From Candidatus Poribacteria bacterium (GTDB lineage: Bacteria > Poribacteria > WGA-4E > PCPOR2b), in the NCBI GenBank assembly GCA_003635265.1, contig PYIZ01000010.1, positions 23,087 to 87,086 on the forward strand: a stretch of DNA of 64,000 nt. Reading direction: 5' to 3'. Every line of letters begins with the position of its first letter. Position 1 is the stretch's first letter. Position numbers and translations under genes: made by a program. Under the pieces are notes generated by a model. It did no database searches. It was not told the origin of the DNA and saw nothing but the letters and a program-made list of their open reading frames with translations. Positions 1 through 8,386 of the stretch are shown here, piece after piece.

Positions 1-1
1 T

Positions 2-112
2 TGGTTCGGTCGGTTTCGCCGATTGACTTTGGACTATGAACGCTCTGCCGAAACCGCTGAAGCTATGGTGTACATTGCTTCCATTTACTTGATGCAAAAC
101 CGTATCAAATGA
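2..112 (+). pseudogene. IS5-like transposase, C-terminal end only
   Basis: The window opens inside a reading frame that ends at a TGA at 110-112. Its 36 visible residues include RFRRLTLDYERSAETAEAM followed by a hydrophobic run ending LMQNRIK. This is the usual C-terminus of IS5-family DDE transposases, in which an RFRR...DYE stretch precedes a helix with alternating Ile, Ala and Met. The catalytic core lies outside the window, so it cannot be judged whether the element is intact. The following TTTTAAAACAGGCTCTAAG (about 114-132) resembles the terminal repeat of such elements, but the other end is not visible. The family call is fairly sure; the exact IS is not. Confidence 0.7.
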
Positions 113-338
113 CTTTTAAAACAGGCTCTAAGAATATCAGTCAACTACACAAAAAGTCCAGTCACTTTTAATAGGTAAGGACATGATATGTCCTTATCCC
201 TCAAAAGCGGGCGATAAATCGGCTGAGGGTGATTTGTCAACTGTGAATTAATAGTCTAAAGCCCTCCTTTGACTGGTTTTAAATCAACTCCACATTCCGT
301 AAACGGAGTCAGGCAGAAGTGAGTTCAACAGACATTAT
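113..338. other. Spacer after the IS end, with a short palindrome
   Basis: No gene is seen. AAGGACAT, GAT, ATGTCCTT at 177-195 is a perfect eight-base inverted repeat with a three-base loop. The heptamer GTCAACT occurs three times in 140-385. CCCTCA and TGAGGG around 199-229 could pair weakly. The purpose is unknown. Confidence 0.4.
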
Positions 339-521
339 CTACCTTGTTGATTGACTGAAGGCAGGCTCAGTCAACTGGTGTTTGAGAAGGTTGACCTCTT
401 TTTTGCAGCGTCTCACATGCCGCAGTGAAATTCCAATCCCTTCGGCGATCTCTGCATCGCTGGCTTGGGGGTGTTGCTTTTGATAGGCGATGAGTTTGAG
501 GAGCGTATCGACTTTGGACAT
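339..521 (-). CDS. Small helix-turn-helix protein
   Basis: A 60-residue protein with a helix-turn-helix pattern at about residues 17-45: a first helix ending QKQHPQASDAEIAEGIG, then ISLRHVRRCKKEV as the recognition helix. Such single-HTH peptides occur as stand-alone DNA-binding proteins or as the N-terminus of IS regulators and split transposases. It lies next to an IS5-like transposase end, which makes a mobile-element origin plausible. An AGG lies about eight bases before the ATG. The composition looks like real coding sequence, with a regular helix and many charged residues, but no family was recognised and no catalytic domain follows. The gene could be a remnant. Confidence 0.5.
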   Translation of the reverse strand: MSKVDTLLKLIAYQKQHPQASDAEIAEGIGISLRHVRRCKKEVNLLKHQLTEPAFSQSTR

Positions 522-987
522 TTGTGAACCTATTAATTCAGACCTATCTCTGGGAAAAATCTTTAGAGACAGGAATATCCGATGCTTGGGGTGATTTATG
601 AGTTGGGGCGTCCATTAAAAACAGAGTGCAATGGTTGGATAAATATGCTAAACTTTTGGGGGTGGATTTCCAATTAAGCACATCATGGATGAGTTTGTTT
701 CATAGATTGTGCCTTGCACGAACTCTTAGCATGAATAAAAAAAAGCATATACATTTACTCAATCGAATATCTGTTGATTACCCATGAGAAATATATATGC
801 CTTTTGATTCCGATGTAGATGACAAAATATGCTAATGCCACTACAATTACTCTCACAACGTTAATCAGGTTAAGTTAGTATCTTCGTTTCGATTCTGTCC
901 CGTCTGTCCCGCTGGAATTAGGGAGGCCTCTCTCGATACATCAGGATCCTCGGTTTTACTGGGACGAGAATCGGAAGTGTCTTTGAC
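522..987. other. Gene-poor stretch, possible decayed ORF
   Basis: No intact gene. A plus-strand frame runs from about 500 to 787 with one in-frame TGA at 599-601. After that stop it reads protein-like sequence containing QWLDKYAKLLGVDFQLS and ends at TGA 785-787. It may be a decayed gene beside the IS end, but no family was recognised and part of it overlaps the HTH gene antisense. The rest of the stretch is AT-rich with no clear structure. Confidence 0.25.
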
Positions 988-1188
988 CTATCGTTGTCTG
1001 GTGTGAAAAGTGCGAATTTTATTTTTCCGTTGCCGTTTTAGTTCTAGGCGGCGGCGTTTTTCGCTCGGCTTCTCATAGAAGCTGCGTCGTCTGATTTCTG
1101 TGACGATACCTGCTTTGCCGCATATCTTCTTGAAGCGAGCAAGTGCTCGATCAAGTGTTTCGTCCGGTTCTACTCTAACATGGATCAT
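988..1188 (-). CDS. rpsU: 30S ribosomal protein bS21
   Basis: A 66-residue basic protein that matches bS21 along its whole length. It begins MIHVRVEPDETLDRALARFKK, continues with a region equivalent to CGKAGIVTEIRRRSFYEKPS, and ends in a long Lys/Arg tail. bS21 binds the 30S platform next to bS11 and the anti-Shine-Dalgarno region and helps initiation. The length is at the short end of the normal 60-75 range. The gene stands alone, without the dnaG or rpoD neighbours often seen. A purine-rich stretch with GGGGGG and AGG lies 8-20 bases before the ATG. A sigma-70-like box pair further upstream (1450-1478) could drive it. Confidence 0.93.
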   Translation of the reverse strand: MIHVRVEPDETLDRALARFKKICGKAGIVTEIRRRSFYEKPSEKRRRLELKRQRKNKIRTFHTRQR

Positions 1189-1616
1189 TGTATCAAACCT
1201 ACCCCCCTTTCGGTTCTTGGGATTTTAGTAATCGGTGACAGGTTACGCAGGAAGGGTGACATGAATAATCATGAAAAAGCATAAAATAATGCAATGCCTG
1301 CATAGATACCAACGGAATAGAATAGCGCCGGCATCTTTCCGCTATCTCAACACAGATTAGATTAAGTTGATTTCTAATCGTGGGTGCGAAATAGTCTTGT
1401 GCCTGCCTTACCAAAATCTCAAGTTTAGTCTCGTGAAATACAGTTTTCTATTATACCAGTTTATATCGTGATTCTCAATAGAAAAATTCGATACAGGCAA
1501 TATTAATTCCAAAAATCGGTGATGAACACACTGACGGGTAAGGTTAATATCCGATTTTCGGTGGTGTGTGGATAATTGCCTATTTTTTCGATTGCCCGCT
1601 AAGTTAGGAGTACGAC
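1189..1616. other. Intergenic region between rpsU and the divergent oxidoreductase
   Basis: No gene is supported. It holds the candidate minus-strand promoter at 1450-1478. The open frame on the minus strand at 1199-1414 has no ribosome site and no recognisable protein pattern. The segment from 1500 to 1616 must hold the promoter of the plus-strand oxidoreductase, but no convincing box pair was seen. Confidence 0.4.
1450..1478 (-). promoter_or_regulatory. Candidate sigma-70 promoter ahead of rpsU
   Basis: On the minus strand TTGAGA (1473-1478) and TATAAT (1450-1455) are separated by exactly 17 bases. The predicted start is near 1443, leaving a leader of about 255 bases before rpsU. The leader carries only a weak, probably non-coding open frame. 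The box match is good, but assignment to rpsU is inference. Confidence 0.4.
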
Positions 1617-2615
1617 ATGGCATTAAAATGGGGAGTGCTCGGCGCGGGGAGTGTGGCGCAACGCCGAGCCATGCCCGCGATAAAAAAAGCGAAAGACGCA
1701 GAACTCCATGCGCTGCTTTCGAGAGACGCAGCCCGCGCCCAGCGGCTAGCGACCGAACACAGTGCACGGATGCCCTACACAACGGTCGATGAACTCCTGT
1801 CGGACGCCGCATTGGATGCGATTTATGTATCAACGCCTGTATATCTGCATTGCGAACAAGTCATCAAGGCTGCGGAACGCGGTTTCCACGTCCTTTGTGA
1901 TAAGCCGATGGCGATGAATACGGAGGAGTGCCAGCGGATGATCGATGCGTGCCAAGCGAACGATGTGCATCTACAAATCTGTTTCTTGTTCCGCTTCCAC
2001 TCCTGTTTTCAACAGATAAAAAACTGGGTCGCTGACGGGCGTCTAGGACAAATTGTCCAAGGGAGGGTGCCGTTTCTGAAACCGTTTCCGGTCCCGCAGG
2101 GGGCATGGCGTGGCAACCCGGATCAGGGTGGTGGTGGCAGTCTGATGGACCTTGGATCGCACGGTGTCGATCTATTGCGTTATATTCTCGGAGAAGTCCG
2201 TGAGGTAAGTTCATTCTGCAATAGCGTTGTCCACGGGTATGATGTTGAAGAGACCGGAATGATCATGATGCGTTTTGAGAACGGTGCACAAGGATTCGTA
2301 GACACAAGTTTCGCTGCTGCGGGGTGTGATCTTGTTATCGAAATATACGGCACCGATGGGTGGGTGTGGGTCTACAATGATGATGGCTGGAAGGTTAAAC
2401 TCTCCGTCAATGGCGAAGTTCAAATTATCGAGTCTCCGTTTGAAGATCTTTACCAATCTCAATTTGAGCATTTTGCACAGTGTGTGACTGAAGGGGAGCA
2501 ACCGATTGTCACAGGCATAGATGGACTACGTACAAATGCGATTCTTGCGGCTGCCTACGAATCGGATCGGACAGGACAAGCCGTTTCATGTTCGACAGAA
2601 GATGCAAATGGCTGA
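1617..2615 (+). CDS. Gfo/Idh/MocA family oxidoreductase
   Basis: A 332-residue NAD(P)-dependent dehydrogenase of the glucose-fructose oxidoreductase / inositol dehydrogenase fold. The N-terminal Rossmann motif is VLGAGSVAQ (residues 7-15). The family's EKP signature is here CDKPMAMN, with Lys 96. After it comes the C-terminal beta-sheet domain, including GGGGSLMDLGSHGVDLLRY, which carries the usual catalytic His. The substrate is probably a sugar, inositol or related polyol; the sequence does not say which. AGGAG sits seven bases before the ATG. It is monocistronic and stops about 195 bases before groES. It is one of six such genes in this window, which suggests broad polyol or sugar use. Confidence 0.9.
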   Translation: MALKWGVLGAGSVAQRRAMPAIKKAKDAELHALLSRDAARAQRLATEHSARMPYTTVDELLSDAALDAIYVSTPVYLHCEQVIKAAERGFHVLCDKPMAMNTEECQRMIDACQANDVHLQICFLFRFHSCFQQIKNWVADGRLGQIVQGRVPFLKPFPVPQGAWRGNPDQGGGGSLMDLGSHGVDLLRYILGEVREVSSFCNSVVHGYDVEETGMIMMRFENGAQGFVDTSFAAAGCDLVIEIYGTDGWVWVYNDDGWKVKLSVNGEVQIIESPFEDLYQSQFEHFAQCVTEGEQPIVTGIDGLRTNAILAAAYESDRTGQAVSCSTEDANG

Positions 2616-2734
2616 ATGGGGATGGCGACAAAATGGCACGATAACTACGCTCATGAAAGGCATGATGACATTTTGTCTCGGTTTATAGCGTGTCATATTG
2701 TCATTAAAGAGCGAATAACCCAGTAATAGCGGGG

Positions 2735-2750
2735 TGGCATATCTATTGCA
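2735..2750 (+). promoter_or_regulatory. Sigma-54 promoter of groES-groEL
   Basis: TGGCATATCTATTGCA matches the sigma-54 consensus TGGCAC-N5-TTGCA with exact spacing: the -24 GG is at 2736-2737 and the -12 GC at 2748-2749. The predicted start is near 2761, about 50 bases before the groES ATG. No CIRCE repeat (the HrcA operator) is visible in 2616-2810. A second TGGCACG at 2634-2640 lacks a matching -12 box. Confidence 0.7.
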
Positions 2751-2810
2751 TATTGTTTCTGTGTTGTATCAGTTTTTTGATTCACACTTTAACAATAAGG
2801 AGACTATAAT

Positions 2811-3101
2811 ATGGCACTCACGCCGTTAGGCGATCGGATTTTAATCCGACGCACCGAAGAAGACGAGCAGACAACCAGTGGCGGGATTATTATTCCTGAC
2901 ACTGCCAAAGAGAAACCCCAAGAAGGCGAAGTCATCGCTGTTGGGCAAGGTCGCTTGCTTGACAATGGCGATCGCCAACCGATTGACGTTGCAGTTGGAG
3001 ACAAGATCCTGTTTGGGAAATACTCCGGCACTGAAGTAACGTATGACAATGAAGAGTTGCTGATTCTACGCGAAGATGACATCTTGGCAAAAATGAGCTA
3101 A
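2811..3101 (+). CDS. groES: Co-chaperonin GroES (Cpn10)
   Basis: A 96-residue Cpn10 of normal length. It starts [14 protein letters not shown] and carries the mobile-loop region around [20 protein letters not shown] (residues 16-35), which contacts GroEL. Then comes the conserved [11 protein letters not shown] and the C-terminal strand [14 protein letters not shown]. It forms the heptameric lid of the GroEL folding chamber in the cytoplasm. AAGGAG lies nine bases before the ATG. It is followed after 33 bases by groEL on the same strand, the classic operon order. Transcription probably starts at the sigma-54-like promoter at 2735-2750 rather than a CIRCE-controlled one. Confidence 0.97.
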   Translation: MALTPLGDRILIRRTEEDEQTTSGGIIIPDTAKEKPQEGEVIAVGQGRLLDNGDRQPIDVAVGDKILFGKYSGTEVTYDNEELLILREDDILAKMS

Positions 3102-3113
3102 TTTTGGAATTAG

Positions 3114-4769
<1,656 letters not shown>

Positions 4770-4790
4770 GCGTCTGGAATCACAGACAGA

Positions 4791-4830
4791 TATGGAGGGC
4801 AGAGATTTTCTTTGCCCTCCATTTTTTTTT
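4791..4830 (+). terminator. Rho-independent terminator of groESL
   Basis: ATGGAGGGCA (4792-4801) pairs perfectly with TGCCCTCCAT (4813-4822) across an 11-base loop and is followed by an uninterrupted T run to 4830. It lies 22 bases after the groEL stop codon. Confidence 0.92.
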
Positions 4831-5198
4831 CCTTCAATAAACCCCACCCTCTGCCCGACCGGTGAACACCTCGTGGGTACAGGTTGCCCAACCTGTACAT
4901 ACAAAAACCATAAATAAACCAAAGGATTGGCCCCGCCCAACCCTTCGGGCAACGAAACATCGCCGCTACGATGGCGCACGCATCAATGAATCACAGATAC
5001 ATCTCGCATAAATGTCAACACGCCCTAGTTACGTGTTGATGGTACGTCATTCACCGATGTCTCCCCATCTTATTTATGCTATGAAATTAACCTAGCCATT
5101 TGACAAATTGAACCAACCTTGATATATTTGAGACGAATCCGAACTTCTGCAAATCGTTATTCCAACATCAACCTAACGAAAAAGAAATACCCAATAAT
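4831..5198. other. Intergenic region with two hairpins
   Basis: No gene. GTACAGGTT (4877-4885), loop GCCC, AACCTGTAC (4890-4898) is a perfect nine-base hairpin related to sequence at 59463-59515. TCAACACG (5015-5022) pairs with CGTGTTGA (5032-5039). The promoter for the next gene lies at 5100-5128. Confidence 0.5.
5100..5128 (+). promoter_or_regulatory. Sigma-70 promoter of the MmeI-like gene
   Basis: TTGACA (5100-5105) and TATATT (5123-5128) are separated by exactly 17 bases, giving a predicted start near 5135 and a leader of about 64 bases before the ATG at 5199. Confidence 0.6.
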
Positions 5199-6821
5199 AT
5201 GCGCCTATCATGGAATGAAATCCGCGCCCGCGCCGCCGCATTCGCCCAAGAATGGGCAGACGCAGGCTACGAAAAGGGACAAACCCAACTTTTCTACCGC
5301 GACTTTTTCGACATCTTTGGTATGCCCGTGCGCAGGGTCGCGACGTTTGAGGAACCTGTTAGGCTGCTCGGCGATAGGCGTGGCTTTATTGATCTCTTTT
5401 GGAAAGGCGTGCTCCTCGTCGAGCAAAAGAGTGAGGGACGCGACTTAACACAAGCCAGAGAACAAGCTCTCTCTTACTTTCCCGGTATCAGCGACGTTGA
5501 CCTGCCGCGCTACCTCCTACTGAGCGATTTCCAGACATTTGAGTTATACGACCTTGACGAAGACGAAAGCGCTGCCTTCACTCTCGCTGAACTGCCCCAG
5601 CATGTCGAAAAGTTCGGCTTCATCTTGGGTGTGCAGAGGCGATCCTTCAGGGATCAGGATCCAGTCAACATCAAAGCCTCCGAGCGCGTCGGGCAGCTCC
5701 ACGACGCGTTGGAGGAATCCGGTTACACCGGACACGATCTGGAACAATTCCTAGTCCGAATCGTCTTCTGTTTCTTCGCGGACGCCCGCGGCATGGCGCA
5801 CGTTCACGTCATCATTATCGGACTGTCAAAACGGGGTGCCGCAGCGCGGGAGAAGTGGCTGTTTTCTTACGAAACCGTTACAAGCGAGCCACACGAGAGT
5901 CACCACACCGTCCTTTCGCCATATCTGTTTGATGCCAGTGGGTTGACCGATCCGCAGATTGTTGTCAAGGAGGAGTCTCGGCAAATCAATGGACTGCCAA
6001 AGCTAATTATTGGCTCTAAACCCATTGATGGCGGACACTACATTTTCAAACCCGATGAACGCGCTGTCTTTTTGCAAGAAGAACCTGAAGCAGAACCGTA
6101 TCTACGCCCCTATGTAGGAAGCCGTGAGTTTCTACAGGGTGGGGAAAGGTGGATACTACGTTTGGCTGAAGTAGCACCCCAAGTATTGAGGACACTGCCG
6201 AAGGTCCGTGAGCGTATTGCTGCTGTCCGCGCCTATCGATTGGCGAGTAAAAGCAAGCCCACCCAAGCACTTGCCGAAACACCGACGCTCTATCATGTCA
6301 ACGTTGTGCCAGAAGTCAGTTCTGAAAGGCGAGACTATATCCCGATTGGATGGCTGGAGCCGCCAGTAATTCCGAGTAATAAGATACGTGTCTTGCCAAA
6401 CGCCACACTTTGGCAGTTTGGACTCCTCACCTCTGCCATGCACATGGCGTGGGTCAGGAACATCGGTAGGAGACTTAAAAGTGACTTCTCATACGGAATC
6501 GGCATTATTTATAATACCTTCCCGATGCCCCCGGTTCCCGCGGAACGGTTGCAACGTCTTGAACCTTACGCGGACGCTGTCCTCGCCGCCCGTGCTGCTT
6601 ATCCCGACGCGACCTTGGCGGATCTCTACGATCCTGATCTGATGCCCGTTGGTCTTCGCAGGGCACACCGTGATTTAGACCGCGCTGTTGATAGACTCTA
6701 CCGGCGTTCTCCATTTTCCTCTGACCGTGAGCGGGTTGAACACCTACTTGGCTTGTACGAAAAAATGATGGTCCCGCTAGCAGCAAACACTAGACCACAA
6801 CGGCGGCGACGGCGGAGATAG
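5199..6821 (+). CDS. MmeI-family restriction-modification protein lacking its methyltransferase core
   Basis: A 540-residue remnant of a single-chain type IIL (MmeI-like) enzyme that is normally 900 residues or more. The N-terminal nuclease is present: Asp65 in FIDLFW and the EQK triad Glu75-Lys77 form a PD-(D/E)XK site. The helical linker follows, up to VRIVFCFFADA at residue 196. The protein then jumps directly to HVHVIIIGLSKRG, a strand that normally follows the methyltransferase NPPF/Y motif. The AdoMet motif (FxGxG) and catalytic NPP[FY] motif are therefore absent. The C-terminal target-recognition part is intact, including LKSDFSYGIGIIYNTFPMP, TLADLYDPDLMP and LDRAVDRLYRR. The frame stays open across the join at about 5778-5796. 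No clear ribosome site precedes the ATG. The protein should not methylate DNA. Whether the nuclease is still made or active is unknown. Confidence 0.85.
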   Translation: MRLSWNEIRARAAAFAQEWADAGYEKGQTQLFYRDFFDIFGMPVRRVATFEEPVRLLGDRRGFIDLFWKGVLLVEQKSEGRDLTQAREQALSYFPGISDVDLPRYLLLSDFQTFELYDLDEDESAAFTLAELPQHVEKFGFILGVQRRSFRDQDPVNIKASERVGQLHDALEESGYTGHDLEQFLVRIVFCFFADARGMAHVHVIIIGLSKRGAAAREKWLFSYETVTSEPHESHHTVLSPYLFDASGLTDPQIVVKEESRQINGLPKLIIGSKPIDGGHYIFKPDERAVFLQEEPEAEPYLRPYVGSREFLQGGERWILRLAEVAPQVLRTLPKVRERIAAVRAYRLASKSKPTQALAETPTLYHVNVVPEVSSERRDYIPIGWLEPPVIPSNKIRVLPNATLWQFGLLTSAMHMAWVRNIGRRLKSDFSYGIGIIYNTFPMPPVPAERLQRLEPYADAVLAARAAYPDATLADLYDPDLMPVGLRRAHRDLDRAVDRLYRRSPFSSDRERVEHLLGLYEKMMVPLAANTRPQRRRRRR

Positions 6822-6875
6822 TGGAGCAAACTGTGTCATCGTTGGTTTAGAATGTTAGCCCAACCTGCTTTTAAC

Positions 6876-6904
6876 TTGATAGTCAATTATTAAGATGATA
6901 TAAT
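6876..6904 (+). promoter_or_regulatory. Sigma-70 promoter of small membrane protein gene
   Basis: TTGATA (6876-6881), a 17-base spacer and a perfect TATAAT (6899-6904). The predicted start near 6911 lies just ahead of the AAGGAG and ATG at 6933. Confidence 0.65.
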
Positions 6905-6932
6905 CAATAAACAAGCTAAAAAGGAGATTGGA

Positions 6933-7154
6933 ATGGGTGCCACGACAATAACCATAATATCAACAATTATTGGATCAGTCGTAACTGTAACTGCCATGTT
7001 TATCCTAATGCTAAAATTTGTTAAAGAACCGTTGGACAAACGCATTGATAGGCTGGAAAGACGGTTTGATGATTTATATCAGATGCTACTTGCCCACTTC
7101 ATGGATGTCCAATCAAAAGATCATCCTGAAAAAGCAGAAGGACACAATGAATGA
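6933..7154 (+). CDS. Small single-pass membrane protein, unknown function
   Basis: A 73-residue protein with one hydrophobic segment at about residues 5-28 (ITIISTIIGSVVTVTAMFIL region). A charged, probably coiled-coil tail follows, KRIDRLERRFDDLYQMLLA, ending in a hydrophilic stretch. AAGGAG lies six bases before the ATG and a near-perfect sigma-70 promoter precedes it, so the gene is very likely real. It stands alone after the deleted MmeI-like gene. No family was recognised. The layout (one helix, then a short coiled coil) resembles small phage or membrane-anchoring proteins, but no function is claimed. Confidence 0.65.
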   Translation: MGATTITIISTIIGSVVTVTAMFILMLKFVKEPLDKRIDRLERRFDDLYQMLLAHFMDVQSKDHPEKAEGHNE

Positions 7155-7612
7155 TTTAGGGTACTTATGTCCAGACTACTACTCTTCTATAAAGTATTTT
7201 ATCTCCTTCCTCAGTTACCAAGTAAAATCTCTATAGAGTTTGCTTGCCCTTATCTGCTCTACTATTTCTCTATCAAATCTAGCTATGATACGCTCGCATA
7301 TCGTTCTTGGGTCCTCCGTGTGATATAGATAGCAGTTTTGGAAACCTACGGGGGATCGTCCCGATGAATCGGGACGCCACAAGTTCTATTGTCTTATGTC
7401 AAAGTCCTAGCCATATACAGTTGGAAATAGGACAACATTATCCCAAACAAAGGGCGTAAATCCGACCAGTTATTAAATCTCAATCTATCGGGAAGACCAT
7501 TATTTTTTGAGATTACCCCTGAAACTATCAACCCGCTGAATATTGACTAACCCCTTGATAACGCTACACGAGTTGGACAAAATTTGTCCAAACTTTAGTA
7601 GGAGATAAAAAA
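7155..7612. other. Intergenic region with a hairpin repeat and a palindromic operator candidate
   Basis: No gene. GTCCCGAT, GA, ATCGGGAC at 7358-7375 is a perfect palindrome belonging to the CCCGAT hairpin family also seen at 12333, 12377 and 59481. The palindrome at 7573-7591 is listed separately. The remaining sequence shows nothing clear. Confidence 0.45.
7573..7591 (+). promoter_or_regulatory. Palindromic operator candidate before lipoprotein gene
   Basis: TTGGACAAA, A, TTTGTCCAA is a perfect inverted repeat with nine-base arms ending 21 bases before the ATG at 7613. It sits where a repressor would block transcription or the ribosome site. There is no T run, so it is not an obvious terminator. 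The binding protein is unknown. Confidence 0.35.
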
Positions 7613-7978
7613 ATGAGATTTTTACTGATATTTACCCTACTATTTCTCTCCGCCTGCGGTGTGGAAAATCCATTCTCTTCAATTGTTGGTGACAAGGAAC
7701 ATATTGAGATTATCACCATCGGTCCCTACACCGAGTTGTGCCATGATGCACATTTTGAACGCCCCTGCATGGTGGAGTACAATGAGGACTCAGAGCGGTG
7801 GGAGTTCTTCTACGAGTCTATTCAGGGCTTTGATTTTGAACCGGGGTTTATCTACACACTTAAGGTCAGACTGGAAGACCGCGGCACGGAGATACAGGAT
7901 GTCGGGCGATACGCCTATCATCTTGTTGAGCTAATAGAAAAGAAACCGGCACCCGATGACTTTAGTTACAACTGGTAA
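7613..7978 (+). CDS. Lipoprotein of unknown function
   Basis: A 121-residue protein with a type II signal peptide: MRFLLIFTLLFLSACG, lipobox LSAC with the lipidated Cys at residue 15. The mature part has about 105 residues with two Cys in the stretch CHDAHFERPCMVEY, many acidic residues, and RLEDRGTEIQDVGRYAYHLVEL near the end. The latter resembles DUF4377-type lipoproteins that carry a copied WE.FY...I.GFDFEPGF pattern. I treat that as a likely but not certain assignment. TAGGAG precedes the ATG by about eight bases. A perfect palindrome sits just upstream. It is single-gene and probably anchored in the inner or outer membrane facing the periplasm. Confidence 0.7.
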   Translation: MRFLLIFTLLFLSACGVENPFSSIVGDKEHIEIITIGPYTELCHDAHFERPCMVEYNEDSERWEFFYESIQGFDFEPGFIYTLKVRLEDRGTEIQDVGRYAYHLVELIEKKPAPDDFSYNW

Positions 7979-8386
7979 GGTTTAGCGAAGGCAGCCTGTA
8001 GAGTGGTTTGGGTTGGGTTTCACTCTATCCATATATAAGCATGCTTTTGAAAGACCAAACTTCCATTGTTGTTGGTACGGTCGATTTCAACCTATTCGAT
8101 TTATTCGAATAATCCTGTCTTTCCAGCCCTGCTCTCCCCACCAAGATCAAGAAAAACAGTTGTGCCAAATGGTGCAATTCCAAATGTGCGACCTACACCA
8201 TTCGGTGCGTTCACTTTGTTGGGGGACGATATAAAACCCTCGTTTTCCGTGAATTTCCCTAGTTAAAACACCATGGCACATTAGTTGCTCTTAGGCACTG
8301 CATCACAATGTAGCCCCTCGCATCACGCCTGATGCGAGTGACTGTTCAGATCTTGAAACCGAGACAATAATTTTTGGAGGACAAAC
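7979..8386. other. Leader region of the DUF4159 gene
   Basis: No gene is supported; short open frames here lack ribosome sites and family patterns. It holds the sigma-54 promoter at 8274-8289. GCATCACGCCTGATGCG at about 8319-8335 can form a six-base hairpin in the predicted transcript leader. Confidence 0.45.
8274..8289 (+). promoter_or_regulatory. Sigma-54 promoter of the DUF4159 gene
   Basis: TGGCACATTAGTTGCT matches TGGCAC-N5-TTGC[AT] at every fixed base and has exact spacing: -24 GG at 8275-8276 and -12 GC at 8287-8288. The predicted start is near 8300, 87 bases before the ATG. Confidence 0.75.

Noticed and set aside
1199..1414. A 71-codon minus-strand frame between rpsU and the candidate promoter.
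   Set aside because: No ribosome site and no family; it may just be leader sequence of rpsU.
2634..2640. Second TGGCACG as an additional sigma-54 site before groES.
   Set aside because: No TTGC at the needed distance; CTAC is found there instead.
2616..2810. CIRCE/HrcA operator before groES.
   Set aside because: Looked for TTAGCACTC and GAGTGCTAA with nine-base spacer; not present, even with mismatches.
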